Assembly: GCA_018701055.1 (NCBI GenBank)
Contig: JABIUH010000466.1
Location: 1-8,916 of the forward strand
Source of the DNA: Woeseia sp.
GTDB taxonomy: Bacteria; Pseudomonadota; Gammaproteobacteria; Steroidobacterales; Woeseiaceae
Direction: 5' to 3'
Length of the DNA: 8,916 nucleotides
The notes under the pieces were generated by a model. That model ran no database searches. It was not told the DNA's origin and worked only from the letters and a program-made list of their open reading frames with translations. Of this stretch, positions 1 through 7,178 are shown one piece after another; position 1 is the first letter of the stretch, and every line of letters starts with the position of its first letter. The position numbers and the translations under genes are program-made.

Positions 1-603
1 CAGGCGATAGTCGTTAACGTCGGTGATTACCACATGCCGGGCGCCCGCATAGCGTGCGATTGCGACGGCCATAATACCAATCGGCCCGGCGCCCGTTATC
101 AAGACGTCCTCGCCGACCAAGTCAAACGACAATGCGGTATGCGTGGCATTTCCGAGCGGATCGAGAATAGCAGCCATGTCGTCGCTAATGGCGTCCGGTA
201 ATTTGAAAACATTAAACGCAGGCACGGCAATGTATTCTGCAAATGCGCCGGCGCGATTGACGCCAATACCGACCGTGTTCATGCACAGATGCCGGCGACA
301 GGCACGGCAATTTCGACAGACGCCGCAAGTGACATGCCCTTCAGCCGAAACGCGATCCCCGATTTCAAGGCCTTTTACTTCCGATCCGAAAGCGACAATT
401 TCGCCACAGAACTCATGGCCTACGGCAATCGGCACAGGAATGGTTCGGCTCGCCCAATCATCCCATTTGAAAATGTGAATATCGGTGCCGCATATTGCCG
501 TACGGCGAACTCTTACCAATACATCGTTGTGGCCGATGGTGGGCTTTTCGATGTCCTCCAGCCAGATTCCGCGTTCTGCTTTCGCTTTAACTATAGCGCG
601 CAT
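1..603 (-). CDS. tdh: L-threonine 3-dehydrogenase, partial (C-terminus beyond left edge)
   Basis: Zinc-dependent medium-chain alcohol dehydrogenase that oxidises L-threonine to 2-amino-3-ketobutyrate with NAD+; the product is the substrate of the Kbl enzyme encoded just upstream. I translated 201 codons from an ATG at 603; the family is about 340 residues, so roughly 140 residues lie off the left edge. Visible are catalytic-zinc Cys38 in TAICGTD with His43, the GHE motif at 62-64, structural-zinc cysteines 93, 96, 99 and 107, and the start of the NAD-binding Rossmann fold, GAGPIG at 171-176. The sequence is close to E. coli Tdh along its whole visible length (for example ISDD, then DPLGNATHTALSFDLVGEDV). 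The start lies 10 nt after the kbl stop and follows a TAAGGA ribosome-binding site at 611-616 that includes the kbl stop codon, so the two are almost certainly one operon. An extra cysteine, Cys102, lies inside the zinc lobe. Very confident. Confidence 0.97.
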   Translation of the reverse strand, partial: MRAIVKAKAERGIWLEDIEKPTIGHNDVLVRVRRTAICGTDIHIFKWDDWASRTIPVPIAVGHEFCGEIVAFGSEVKGLEIGDRVSAEGHVTCGVCRNCRACRRHLCMNTVGIGVNRAGAFAEYIAVPAFNVFKLPDAISDDMAAILDPLGNATHTALSFDLVGEDVLITGAGPIGIMAVAIARYAGARHVVITDVNDYRL

Positions 604-613
604 TGATGTTTCC

Positions 614-1813
614 TTAGTTGATGACGCCAAGTTCACGGCCGACGTCTCCGAATGCGGCGATGGCGTGATCGAGGTTCTCCGGAGTGAGTCCGGCAGACAT
701 TTGGGTGCGAATGCGAGCTTGTCCTTGCGGAACGACAGGGAACGAAAATCCAACTACATAAATGCCGTGACCCAGTAGTCGATCTGCCATGTCACTCGCC
801 AACTTCGCGTCGCCCAGCATGACGGGAATAATCGGGTGCTCGCCTGGTTTGAGTTCAAACCCCAAATTCGTCAAGCCCTGCCGAAAGTAGGCGGCATTAT
901 TGTGCAGCTTCTTACGCAGGCTGTTGTCGTTCTCCAGCAAATCCAGGACAGCCACAGAAGCGGCCACTATTGGTGGTGCGACAGAATTGGAGAATAAATA
1001 CGGTCTTGAGCGTTGTCGAAGCCATGCGACTATCTCGCGGCGCCCCGATGTAAAGCCACCAGAGGCCCCACCCAGCGCTTTTCCGAGGGTGCCCGTAATG
1101 ATATCGATTCGCCCCATGACATCCCGATACTCGTGCGTGCCGCGACCGGTTGCACCCAGGAAGCCGGTCGCATGGCAATCGTCGATCATCGTTAACGCGT
1201 CGTAACGATCGGCCAGATCACAAATGTCGCCGAGATTCGCAATTGTGCCATCCATCGAAAATACGCCGTCCGTTACGATCAGCTTCTGGCGGGCGTCACC
1301 TGCTGCTTTTAGCTGGGTTTCGAGATCATCCATGTCGTTATTTTGGTAGCGGAAACGTTGCGCCTTGGATAATCGGATTCCGTCAATAATGCTGGCGTGA
1401 TTGAGGGCATCGCTGATAACGGCATCTGCATTCGTGAGTATGGTCTCGAATAAACCGCCGTTCGCATCAAAACAGGAGGGGTACAAGATGGTGTCTTCGG
1501 TACCCAGGAACTGGCTTATGCGTACTTCCAGTTCTTTGTGTACGGTCTGTGTGCCGCAAATGAAACGTACGGAAGCCATGCCGTAGCCGTACTCATCCAA
1601 TGCGCGATGCGCGGCTTCCAATACGCTCGGGTGATTCGCGAGGCCCAAGTAGTTGTTGGAGCATAAGTTGGTCACAGTAGACATACTGCGATCGCCGCGG
1701 ACGTCAATGGTAGCCTGTTGCGGACCGCATATGAGTCTTTCGTGTTTGTAGAGGCCTTGTTCTTTTAGCGCCTCAGTTTGCGACGCAAGGGAGGCGAGGA
1801 ATTCGTTTGGCAC
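614..1813 (-). CDS. kbl: Glycine C-acetyltransferase (2-amino-3-ketobutyrate CoA ligase)
   Basis: PLP-dependent alpha-oxoamine synthase that cleaves 2-amino-3-ketobutyrate with CoA into glycine and acetyl-CoA, the second step of threonine breakdown after Tdh. The 399-residue length matches E. coli Kbl (398), and similarity runs end to end. Visible features are ASVRFICGTQ at 80-89, the cofactor-stacking His139 in ALNHAS, Asp211 and His214 in the DDCHATG segment, the PLP lysine Lys245 in GTLGKALGG, and the C-terminal GQARIRTQMSA motif. The start is a GTG at 1811-1813: the frame is closed upstream by a TAG at 1841-1843, no ATG lies between, and the N-terminus aligns with the family. The ribosome-binding site is weak (GAGAG about 10 nt upstream). 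It is the first gene of a kbl-tdh operon, with a candidate promoter at 1845-1872. Confidence 0.97.
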   Translation of the reverse strand: MPNEFLASLASQTEALKEQGLYKHERLICGPQQATIDVRGDRSMSTVTNLCSNNYLGLANHPSVLEAAHRALDEYGYGMASVRFICGTQTVHKELEVRISQFLGTEDTILYPSCFDANGGLFETILTNADAVISDALNHASIIDGIRLSKAQRFRYQNNDMDDLETQLKAAGDARQKLIVTDGVFSMDGTIANLGDICDLADRYDALTMIDDCHATGFLGATGRGTHEYRDVMGRIDIITGTLGKALGGASGGFTSGRREIVAWLRQRSRPYLFSNSVAPPIVAASVAVLDLLENDNSLRKKLHNNAAYFRQGLTNLGFELKPGEHPIIPVMLGDAKLASDMADRLLGHGIYVVGFSFPVVPQGQARIRTQMSAGLTPENLDHAIAAFGDVGRELGVIN

Positions 1814-1844
1814 CGGTTTGCTCTCAGACCAGAAACGCCGCTAA

Positions 1845-1872
1845 AGTATATCAGGAGCTAGGACGTTACCAA
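1845..1872 (-). promoter_or_regulatory. Candidate sigma70 promoter of the kbl-tdh operon, extended -10 type
   Basis: Read on the minus strand, a TATACT box (1845-1850) is preceded by TGA, giving the extended -10 form TGnTATACT. A TTGGTA box (1867-1872, 4 of 6 matches to TTGACA) sits 16 nt upstream. The predicted transcription start is around 1838, about 25 nt before the GTG start of kbl. This lies in the 90-base divergent region 1814-1903, which must also supply the start of the plus-strand Hsp15-like gene, for which I see no equally good promoter. Box matches are seen directly; promoter activity is inference. Confidence 0.45.
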
Positions 1873-1903
1873 CATTCGATAATGTGGAATAGGTTAGAAC
1901 TCG

Positions 1904-2278
1904 ATGCGGATAGACAAATGGTTGTGGTTTTGTCGTTTTTACAAAACGCGCATACTCGCCGCGAAAGCTGTCACAGGCGGCCATGTCAAGATTAACGGTA
2001 CTCGTGCAAAGTCATCCAGCAAGATATCGAATGGCGATGCAATAACACTGGTTCGCGATCAATTATTGTATGAAATCGAAGCGCGCGAATTGCCGCTCCG
2101 ACGTGGGCCGGCGGCAGAGGCAAAGCTCGCCTATTTCGAGGACGAGGAGTCCGTTAAGGCGCGGGAAAGTGTGCGAGCGGAGATTCGTGCCGACCGCCGG
2201 CAGATGCCGCGGACTGCTGGCAAGCCAGATAAGCACACACGGCGAAAACTCCGAGAAAGAAATAGAGAAGCAGACTGA
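1904..2278 (+). CDS. hslR: S4-domain RNA-binding protein, Hsp15/HslR family
   Basis: Small cytoplasmic RNA-binding protein of the heat-shock protein 15 family. In E. coli, Hsp15 binds 50S subunits carrying stalled nascent peptidyl-tRNA and helps recycle them. The 124-residue product begins directly with the S4 domain: RIDKWLWFCRFYKTR at residues 2-16 and GGHVKINGTRAKSSSKI at about 25-41, both family hallmarks. A middle segment (RRGPAAEAKLAYFEDEESV) aligns with the E. coli RRPASEAALLYEE region, followed by a very basic tail (PDKHTRRKLRERNRE). E. coli Hsp15 is 133 residues and has a few more residues before the S4 domain. The ATG at 1904 is preceded by a purine-rich GGAATAGG about 10 nt upstream, and an in-frame TAA at 1880-1882 rules out a longer form. 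It is divergent from kbl and convergent with the SUF operon, so it is probably transcribed alone. Confidence 0.92.
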   Translation: MRIDKWLWFCRFYKTRILAAKAVTGGHVKINGTRAKSSSKISNGDAITLVRDQLLYEIEARELPLRRGPAAEAKLAYFEDEESVKARESVRAEIRADRRQMPRTAGKPDKHTRRKLRERNREAD

Positions 2279-2324
2279 GATTAGGGTGGAATTTTCTCTG
2301 ACCGCAGGGATTGGCCAGGTTGTA
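2279..2324. other. Convergent intergenic spacer with no clear terminator
   Basis: This 46-base gap separates the end of the plus-strand Hsp15-like gene from the end of the minus-strand phosphatase gene that closes the SUF operon. A bidirectional terminator would be expected. I see only an imperfect inverted pair, CTGACC and GGCCAG (2298-2303 and 2313-2318), with one mismatch and no T-run, which is not enough to call a terminator. Confidence 0.3.
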
Positions 2325-2819
2325 TTATTGTGGCTTCTTGGGGTAATTATATTCAATCAGCTCGGCCGAACGGCGGCCGCGTAAGTCCCAGGTGTCGACA
2401 TCGACGAGTACCGATACAAAACCGCACGTCGGAAGGTTAGTCGTTAGTTCAGGGATCAATTCATTCGCCAGATCGGTCAGTCCTGGGTTGTGCGCAACCA
2501 ATATTATGTTCTCGAATCCCTCGTCCTGACTTGCCAGAACCTCGATCAGGCGATTGACTCCCGCGTGATACAAATCGCGATCTCGCTGCAAGAATTCGAT
2601 TGGATAGGTGATTTTGGTTGCGATGATCTTTGCGGTTGACCAGGCTCGCTTTGCAGGACTGCTCAGAATTAATGATGGTCTAATGCCCGCTGCCTTCAGC
2701 CTCTGCGCCATGTCCGGTGCATTTTTTTTGCCGCGCGCGTTGAGAGGGCGATCGAAATCTGCCAGGTCGGTATTATCCCAGCTCGATTTCGCATGCCGAA
2801 GTAAGGTAATCGTTTTCAT
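2325..2819 (-). CDS. SixA-type histidine phosphatase family protein
   Basis: Small (164-residue) phosphatase of the histidine-phosphatase (RHG/phosphoglycerate-mutase-like) superfamily, single domain and without a signal peptide, so cytoplasmic. The catalytic motif is LLRHAKSSW with Arg8 and nucleophile His9; the second phosphate-pocket arginine is Arg58 in SSPAKRAWSTA, and the second histidine is His110 in LVAHNPGLTDLA. Size and motif layout match the SixA group, whose E. coli member removes phosphate from phosphohistidine on signalling proteins (HPt domain, NPr). The substrate here cannot be read from sequence, so I give no gene symbol. The ATG at 2819 lies 13 nt after the sufT stop, with no convincing ribosome-binding site, which suggests coupling to sufT translation as the last gene of the SUF operon. 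A functional link to Fe-S assembly is unproven. Confidence 0.88.
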   Translation of the reverse strand: MKTITLLRHAKSSWDNTDLADFDRPLNARGKKNAPDMAQRLKAAGIRPSLILSSPAKRAWSTAKIIATKITYPIEFLQRDRDLYHAGVNRLIEVLASQDEGFENIILVAHNPGLTDLANELIPELTTNLPTCGFVSVLVDVDTWDLRGRRSAELIEYNYPKKPQ

Positions 2820-2832
2820 GATAATCGAGAGT

Positions 2833-3384
2833 TTACATCAGTCCGGTCTGTAATCTTGCCTCGTCAGACATCATGCCTTGATTCCATGGCGGGTCAAACA
2901 CCAGCTCAACTTGTACGTCAGATACGGTCGGAATTACGGCGATTTTTTCTTGTGCATCCTGCACTAGAACTTCACCCATGCCACAACCAGGTGCTGTCAA
3001 CGTCATGTCGACGCTGATTGATCGTTGGCCGTCAGGCAGTGAACTGACATCGCATCGATATATCAGTCCAAGATCGACGATGTTGACCGGGATTTCCGGG
3101 TCATAACAAGTTTTTAGTTGCGCCCAGATGACTTCTTCTATGTCTTGATCCGTGGCGTTCTCTGGAATTGCGGGGGGCGGAACCGGTTCTTTTCCGAGCG
3201 CATCCGCGTCCGCGCCGGCAACGCGAAACAAGTTTCCTTCAACATAAATAGTGAAGCTTCCGCCCAATGCCTGGGTAATGAATCCGGGCGTACCTTCGCG
3301 CAACATAACGGGTTCGCCGGCCGGAATGATGACGGCACTAACGTCGCGTTCCAACGTGATGGGTTCATTGGTGTGTCCGAACAT
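2833..3384 (-). CDS. sufT: Fe-S cluster assembly protein SufT (DUF59/MIP18 domain)
   Basis: Auxiliary iron-sulfur maturation factor; the family is found mostly next to SUF genes and is thought to help mature or deliver clusters to targets. The 183-residue protein has the long SufT architecture: an N-terminal domain specific to this family (about 1-75, including ERDVSAVIIPAGEPV) and a C-terminal DUF59/MIP18 domain (about 78-165). In the latter DPEIPVNIVDLGLIY spans 95-109 and conserved Cys134 lies in TAPGCGMG. The C-terminal tail, PPWNQGMMSDEAR and onwards, is also typical and separates it from short DUF59 proteins. The ATG at 3384 is 6 nt after the sufU stop and has a GGAG site at 3394-3397, 9 nt upstream. 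This is the second gene after sufS, the usual position for sufT. Biochemical function is known only in outline. Confidence 0.94.
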   Translation of the reverse strand: MFGHTNEPITLERDVSAVIIPAGEPVMLREGTPGFITQALGGSFTIYVEGNLFRVAGADADALGKEPVPPPAIPENATDQDIEEVIWAQLKTCYDPEIPVNIVDLGLIYRCDVSSLPDGQRSISVDMTLTAPGCGMGEVLVQDAQEKIAVIPTVSDVQVELVFDPPWNQGMMSDEARLQTGLM

Positions 3385-3390
3385 TTGTGC

Positions 3391-3870
3391 TTACTCCGTC
3401 GAAACTGTGTCGTTTGTATTATTGATAGCTGAATGCAATGCATGCCAGGCAAGCGTCGCGCATTTTACTCTAGATGGAAATTCTCGAACGCCCTCAAGCG
3501 CTTTTAGCTTGCCGAGATCCAAGCGTATTTCCGGGTTCGCTGCATCGACGCCGGTGAGTAAATAAACGACGTTTGCGTAATAGTCCAAAGCGCGCTCGGT
3601 ACTGAGCCCATTGATCGTTTCCGTGAGGAGTGACGCTGAAGCGACCGATATAGCACAACCGGAGCCCTCGAAATTAACCGCAGAAATAGTTTGATCTGCG
3701 TCAATTTTCAGATAAAGGCGCAACTTGTCTCCGCACAATGGATTAATGCCTTCCGCTTGATGGGAGGTGCTTTCCAGTTTGCCGAAATGTCTTGGACTAC
3801 GGGCATGATCAAGAATTAGCTCACGATAAAGGTCGCGCAGATCATCAGTCGATTGTGATTGCGTGTTCAC
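3391..3870 (-). CDS. sufU: SufU, IscU-like zinc-type sulfur acceptor/scaffold
   Basis: Protein of the SufU/IscU/NifU-N family that works with SufS. The best studied SufU, from Bacillus, is a zinc-dependent sulfur acceptor that relays persulfide from SufS to SufBCD. The 159-residue product has the conserved ligand set Cys46 and Asp48 in NPLCGD, Cys72 in GSGCAIS and Cys137 in VKCATLAWHAL. The Cys72-Cys137 distance (65) is about 20 residues longer than in IscU, and the IscU LPPVK chaperone-binding motif is absent; both mark the SufU rather than the IscU type. The start is a GTG at 3868-3870 whose first base is the last base of the sufS TAG stop (TAGTG), a 1-nt overlap that implies translational coupling; the ribosome-binding site is weak. 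No sufE is present, so SufU probably fills the SufE role. Confidence 0.95.
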   Translation of the reverse strand: MNTQSQSTDDLRDLYRELILDHARSPRHFGKLESTSHQAEGINPLCGDKLRLYLKIDADQTISAVNFEGSGCAISVASASLLTETINGLSTERALDYYANVVYLLTGVDAANPEIRLDLGKLKALEGVREFPSRVKCATLAWHALHSAINNTNDTVSTE

Positions 3871-5114
3871 TAGGAAAAAATCTTGTGTGCCGCGTGTAAT
3901 GCGGCAACCAGCGCATCGACGTCGTCGCGCGTGTTGTATAGCGCAAGTGATGCACGAGCAGTGCCCGGTATACCAAAGTATTCCATCACCGGCATGGCGC
4001 AGTGATGTCCAGTCCGAATTGCAACACCCTGGTGATCCAGGATTGTCCCCACATCGTGCGGGTGAATGTCAGCAAGCATGAAGGATTGAACGCTGGCTTT
4101 ATTCGCTGCTGTTCCAATCAAACGAATGTCTTGGATCTCACTGAGTTGCATGGTCATGTATTCAAGCAGCTCTTTTTCATGTTGGCAGATCCGCTGCATA
4201 CCAATGCATTGCAAATACTTTACTGCCGCGCCCAAGCCGACGAAACCTGCGATGTTCGGTGTGCCGGCTTCAAATTTATAGGGCAGGTCGTTGTAGGTCG
4301 TGCCCTCGAAGCTAACCTCGAGAATCATGTCGCCGCCGCCTTGATAAGGCGGCATAGCCTCCAGCAATGACTCTCTGCCGAAGAGGACGCCTGTCCCGGT
4401 TGGCCCAAACATTTTGTGACCCGAAAACGTGTAGAAATCACAATCAAGGTCTTGAACATCAACCGGTAAATGCGGCACCGCTTGGGCACCATCCAGCAAG
4501 ACCGGAATGCCACGAGTTTTGGCAATACCGATGATTTCCTTCACAGGAAGTACGGTTCCAAGTGCATTCGAAACATGGGCGAGTGCGAATAACTTGACGC
4601 GCTCATCCAGCAGGTCTGTAATTTCGCTGACATCGACCTGACCTGATTCATCGATCGATGCAACAACCAGTTCTGCACCGGTTTGTTCACACAACATCTG
4701 CCATGGCACGATGTTGGAGTGATGCTCTAAATGTGAAATGACAATTCGGTCGCCCGGTTTTAATGTGGGGCGACAAAAACTTTGTGCAACCAGATTAATA
4801 CTGTCGGTAGTACCACTCGTGAATACGATTTCCGTCCGATTGCTGGCATTGATGAAATCGGCAATTCGATCTCGTGCACTTTCGTACGCCTCAGTTGCAC
4901 GGTGGCTGAGTGTATGGACGCCGCGGTGAACATTGGCGTGGCTGCATTCCTGATAGGTTTGCACCGCCGCAATGACAGCCGCAGGTTGTTGTGATGACGC
5001 TGCGCTATCCAGATAAACGAGGGGGTGGCCATTTATTTCCTGATGCAATGCAGGAAAGCTTCCACGCCAATCTGAAGCATCCGCCGTGGGTTTTTTAGCC
5101 GATCGGCCCGTCAT
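3870..5114 (-). CDS. sufS: Cysteine desulfurase SufS (group II)
   Basis: PLP enzyme that converts L-cysteine to L-alanine and leaves a persulfide on its active-site cysteine, the sulfur source for cluster assembly. The 414 residues fit the SufS/CsdA class (about 405). Motifs in order: YLDSAASSQQP at 34-44, the cofactor-stacking histidine in LEHHSN (131-132), LLDGAQ at 206-211, the PLP lysine Lys234 in SGHKMFGPTGTG, and catalytic Cys372 in RTGHHCAMP followed by the GTARAS substrate-binding arginine at 387. The short Cys-loop and the RTGHHC context mark group II (SufS) rather than IscS. The ATG at 5114 overlaps the sufD stop by 4 nt (ATGA), so translation is likely coupled. The stop is shared by one base with sufU, its probable persulfide acceptor. 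Confidence 0.97.
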   Translation of the reverse strand: MTGRSAKKPTADASDWRGSFPALHQEINGHPLVYLDSAASSQQPAAVIAAVQTYQECSHANVHRGVHTLSHRATEAYESARDRIADFINASNRTEIVFTSGTTDSINLVAQSFCRPTLKPGDRIVISHLEHHSNIVPWQMLCEQTGAELVVASIDESGQVDVSEITDLLDERVKLFALAHVSNALGTVLPVKEIIGIAKTRGIPVLLDGAQAVPHLPVDVQDLDCDFYTFSGHKMFGPTGTGVLFGRESLLEAMPPYQGGGDMILEVSFEGTTYNDLPYKFEAGTPNIAGFVGLGAAVKYLQCIGMQRICQHEKELLEYMTMQLSEIQDIRLIGTAANKASVQSFMLADIHPHDVGTILDHQGVAIRTGHHCAMPVMEYFGIPGTARASLALYNTRDDVDALVAALHAAHKIFS

Positions 5115-6412
5115 GTGCGTTCGTCACCCAAAAGGCTCGCGACCCGCTCATCGAGCTGCAATTTTACGTATTCACGCGCCTCATCAATAGCCAGCAAATT
5201 GAGAATGTTCGCGGCAAACGCCTGCGTTAGCAGACGCCGGGCTTCGGTCGTGTCGAGTCCGCGTGAACGCAAATAGAACAGAGCAGTTTCGTCCAATTGA
5301 CCGACGGTCGCGCCGTGACTGCATTTGACGTCATCTGCGTAAATCTCGAGCTCAGGTTTGGTGTCGATTTCGGCCTGGTCGGATAGCAATAAATTATGAT
5401 TGGCTTGATTAGCGTCGGTTCCATCCGCGCCCTCAAACACAACGGCCTGACCGTTAAATACGCAGCGGGATTTGCCATTTAATATGCCGCGATATTCTTC
5501 GTGACTGACGGCTGGCCCAACGCGGTGTTCGACTCGCGTGTGATTGTCAATATGTTGTGCGCCAGATGCCAGATAAAGGCCTGCCAAATTCACGCTTGCT
5601 CCAGCGCCCTCGATGATCGCGACAATGTCGTTTCTGGTGAGATCGCCACCAAAATCAAAATTATTGTGCGTAAACGTCGCATCCTTATCGATGTTGGCGA
5701 CGAATCGGTTGGTACTGATGTGGTCGAGAGCGTGATTTTGTAAGCGCAGGAAATCTAACTTCGAGCCTTCGGCTAGCTGGAGTTGCGTCACTGAATTTGT
5801 GAATGTTGGACCCACGCCACTCGATAATGCACATTCGACTACACGCAGCGCGGCATTGTCTCCAAGTTCAAGAACTACACGAATTTGGGTGACGCGGCTT
5901 CTATCGTCATCAACCATCAAAAATCCCAGCGGTTTTTTAACAGCGACATTATTAGCAACTCGCACCCGCAGGCCATCTGTAAGCAGTGCCGCATTAAATG
6001 CCGACATCGGCGAATCGGTGGTAAGTGCCAAATGCTCGCTGTCCTCGCCAATCAGACTTACATTGACGCCAGTTGGTAGCTTTAGCTGGCCAAGCGCCGC
6101 AGCGTCAACAATGCCATTGTGAACGATGATCCAGTCGGCATTGATACTCTGCGTAGGAGCCAATTGTGCATCGGTAAGCATGACCGAAGCTTCGGTCGAT
6201 GTTGAATGCTGTGCGAGACTGGCTAGCCAGTCGTTACTCAAGTCTGCGGCACCATCGAGACGAGTGTATTTCCAATCTTCGTCGCGTGCCGTCGGAAAGC
6301 CGGTGACCGAGAATAGTTTCGCGGCATCGCTGCGGTGCGATGACAACTGTCCAGGAGGCAGTCCTTCAACCGCAGCCGTAAAAAGATCCTGATTTATCAC
6401 GGTCGATGTCAC
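5111..6412 (-). CDS. sufD: Fe-S cluster assembly protein SufD
   Basis: Scaffold subunit of the SufBC2D complex, paired with SufB and driven by the SufC ATPase; it is needed for iron acquisition and cluster formation. I choose the GTG at 6410-6412, giving 433 residues, because it overlaps the sufC TGA by 4 nt (GTGA), mirrors the sufD/sufS overlap, and has an AGAGG site 10 nt upstream. The frame is open to another GTG at 6436 (441 residues), but that start has no nearby ribosome-binding site and overlaps sufC by 28 nt. In 433-residue numbering the conserved N-terminal GFPTARDEDWKYTRL motif is at 39-52, the beta-helix core spans roughly 150-390, and the hallmark KCSHGATVGQLDETALFYLRSRG region begins at 363, with the functional histidine in CSHGAT. 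The C-terminal segment (LTQAFAANIL) fits the family. Confidence 0.95.
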   Translation of the reverse strand: MTSTVINQDLFTAAVEGLPPGQLSSHRSDAAKLFSVTGFPTARDEDWKYTRLDGAADLSNDWLASLAQHSTSTEASVMLTDAQLAPTQSINADWIIVHNGIVDAAALGQLKLPTGVNVSLIGEDSEHLALTTDSPMSAFNAALLTDGLRVRVANNVAVKKPLGFLMVDDDRSRVTQIRVVLELGDNAALRVVECALSSGVGPTFTNSVTQLQLAEGSKLDFLRLQNHALDHISTNRFVANIDKDATFTHNNFDFGGDLTRNDIVAIIEGAGASVNLAGLYLASGAQHIDNHTRVEHRVGPAVSHEEYRGILNGKSRCVFNGQAVVFEGADGTDANQANHNLLLSDQAEIDTKPELEIYADDVKCSHGATVGQLDETALFYLRSRGLDTTEARRLLTQAFAANILNLLAIDEAREYVKLQLDERVASLLGDERT

Positions 6413-7170
6413 GCGTTGACCGCCTCTTTTACCCACTCGTAGCCATTTTTTTCCAACTCCAGCGCCAGTGATTTGTCGCCCGAGCGGACGATTTTTCCTG
6501 CAGACAAAACATGCACAAAATCTGGTTCAACGTAGTCAAGCAGTCGTTGATAGTGGGTCACTAAAACGATGGCGCGTGTCGGGTCGCGCAGTTCATTAAT
6601 GCCCGCCGCAACAGTCTTGAGTGCGTCGATATCTAACCCGGAATCTGTTTCGTCAAGAATCGCAAGTCGAGGTTCGAGCATCGCCATTTGTAGGATTTCG
6701 TTACGTTTCTTTTCGCCGCCAGAAAATCCTTCGTTCACGCCACGATTCAAGAAGATTGGATCCATTCCAAGTGTCGCCATTTTTTCTCTGGCCAGTTTCA
6801 GGAATTCAAAGGCGTCAATTTCATCTAAGCCTAAGTGTCGTCTCTTCGCATTGACGGCGGCTTTCAATAAATAGGCGTTGTTGACGCCGGGAATCTCGAC
6901 GGGATACTGAAATCCCAGAAAAACTCCTTCACGAGCGCGTTCTTCCGGTTCGAGTTCCAGCAGGTCTTCGCCATTGAAGCGAACAGAACCATCAAGAACT
7001 TCATAGTCTGCGTGACCGGCAATGACCTGAGCCAGCGTGCTTTTGCCCGAACCATTTGGCCCCATGATTGCATGGACTTCACCGGCATTGACGACTAGGT
7101 CGAGCCCATTGAGGATTTTTGTCGCGCCAATTCCGGCATGTAAATTTTTGACTTCTAGTGTTGTTTTCAT
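6409..7170 (-). CDS. sufC: SufC, ABC-type ATPase of the SUF complex
   Basis: Soluble ABC ATPase that binds SufB and SufD and powers conformational change during Fe-S cluster assembly; despite its class it is not a transporter. All ABC motifs are intact in 253 residues: Walker A GPNGSGKST (37-45), Q-loop Gln88 in GFQYP, signature FSGGEKKR (149-156), Walker B LAILDETD (169-176) with Glu174, D-loop SGLD (177-180) and H-loop His206 in VTHYQRLL. The FSGGEKKRNEILQM form and DETDSGLDIDAL are diagnostic of SufC within the ABC superfamily. The ATG at 7170 lies 8 nt after the sufB stop. Its end overlaps the sufD start by 4 nt when the preferred sufD start is used. Confidence 0.98.
   Translation of the reverse strand: MKTTLEVKNLHAGIGATKILNGLDLVVNAGEVHAIMGPNGSGKSTLAQVIAGHADYEVLDGSVRFNGEDLLELEPEERAREGVFLGFQYPVEIPGVNNAYLLKAAVNAKRRHLGLDEIDAFEFLKLAREKMATLGMDPIFLNRGVNEGFSGGEKKRNEILQMAMLEPRLAILDETDSGLDIDALKTVAAGINELRDPTRAIVLVTHYQRLLDYVEPDFVHVLSAGKIVRSGDKSLALELEKNGYEWVKEAVNA
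6423..6427 (-). promoter_or_regulatory. Ribosome-binding site supporting the shorter sufD start
   Basis: On the minus strand AGAGG at 6427-6423 lies 10 nt before the GTG at 6412, inside the last codons of sufC. The alternative GTG at 6436 has no comparable purine-rich site at the right distance. This is the main reason, together with the GTGA overlap, for the sufD start chosen here. Confidence 0.5.
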
Positions 7171-7178
7171 ATCGATGC

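Noticed and set aside
143..778. Three plus-strand open frames of about 100 codons opposite tdh and kbl
   Set aside because: They overlap unambiguous minus-strand genes and one another and show no recognisable domain, so they are shadows.
1866..1895. A TTACCA/TAGGTT pair as a plus-strand promoter for the Hsp15-like gene
   Set aside because: The -10 box matches only three of six consensus positions, the spacing is 18 nt, and it would leave almost no leader before the start codon.
2298..2318. Imperfect inverted repeat between the convergent genes as a terminator
   Set aside because: The stem is only six pairs with a mismatch and lacks a following T-run on either strand.
2063..2384. Two open frames (plus and minus) crossing the end of the Hsp15-like gene
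   Set aside because: Both mostly overlap the S4-domain gene in other frames, have no family resemblance and no convincing start signals.
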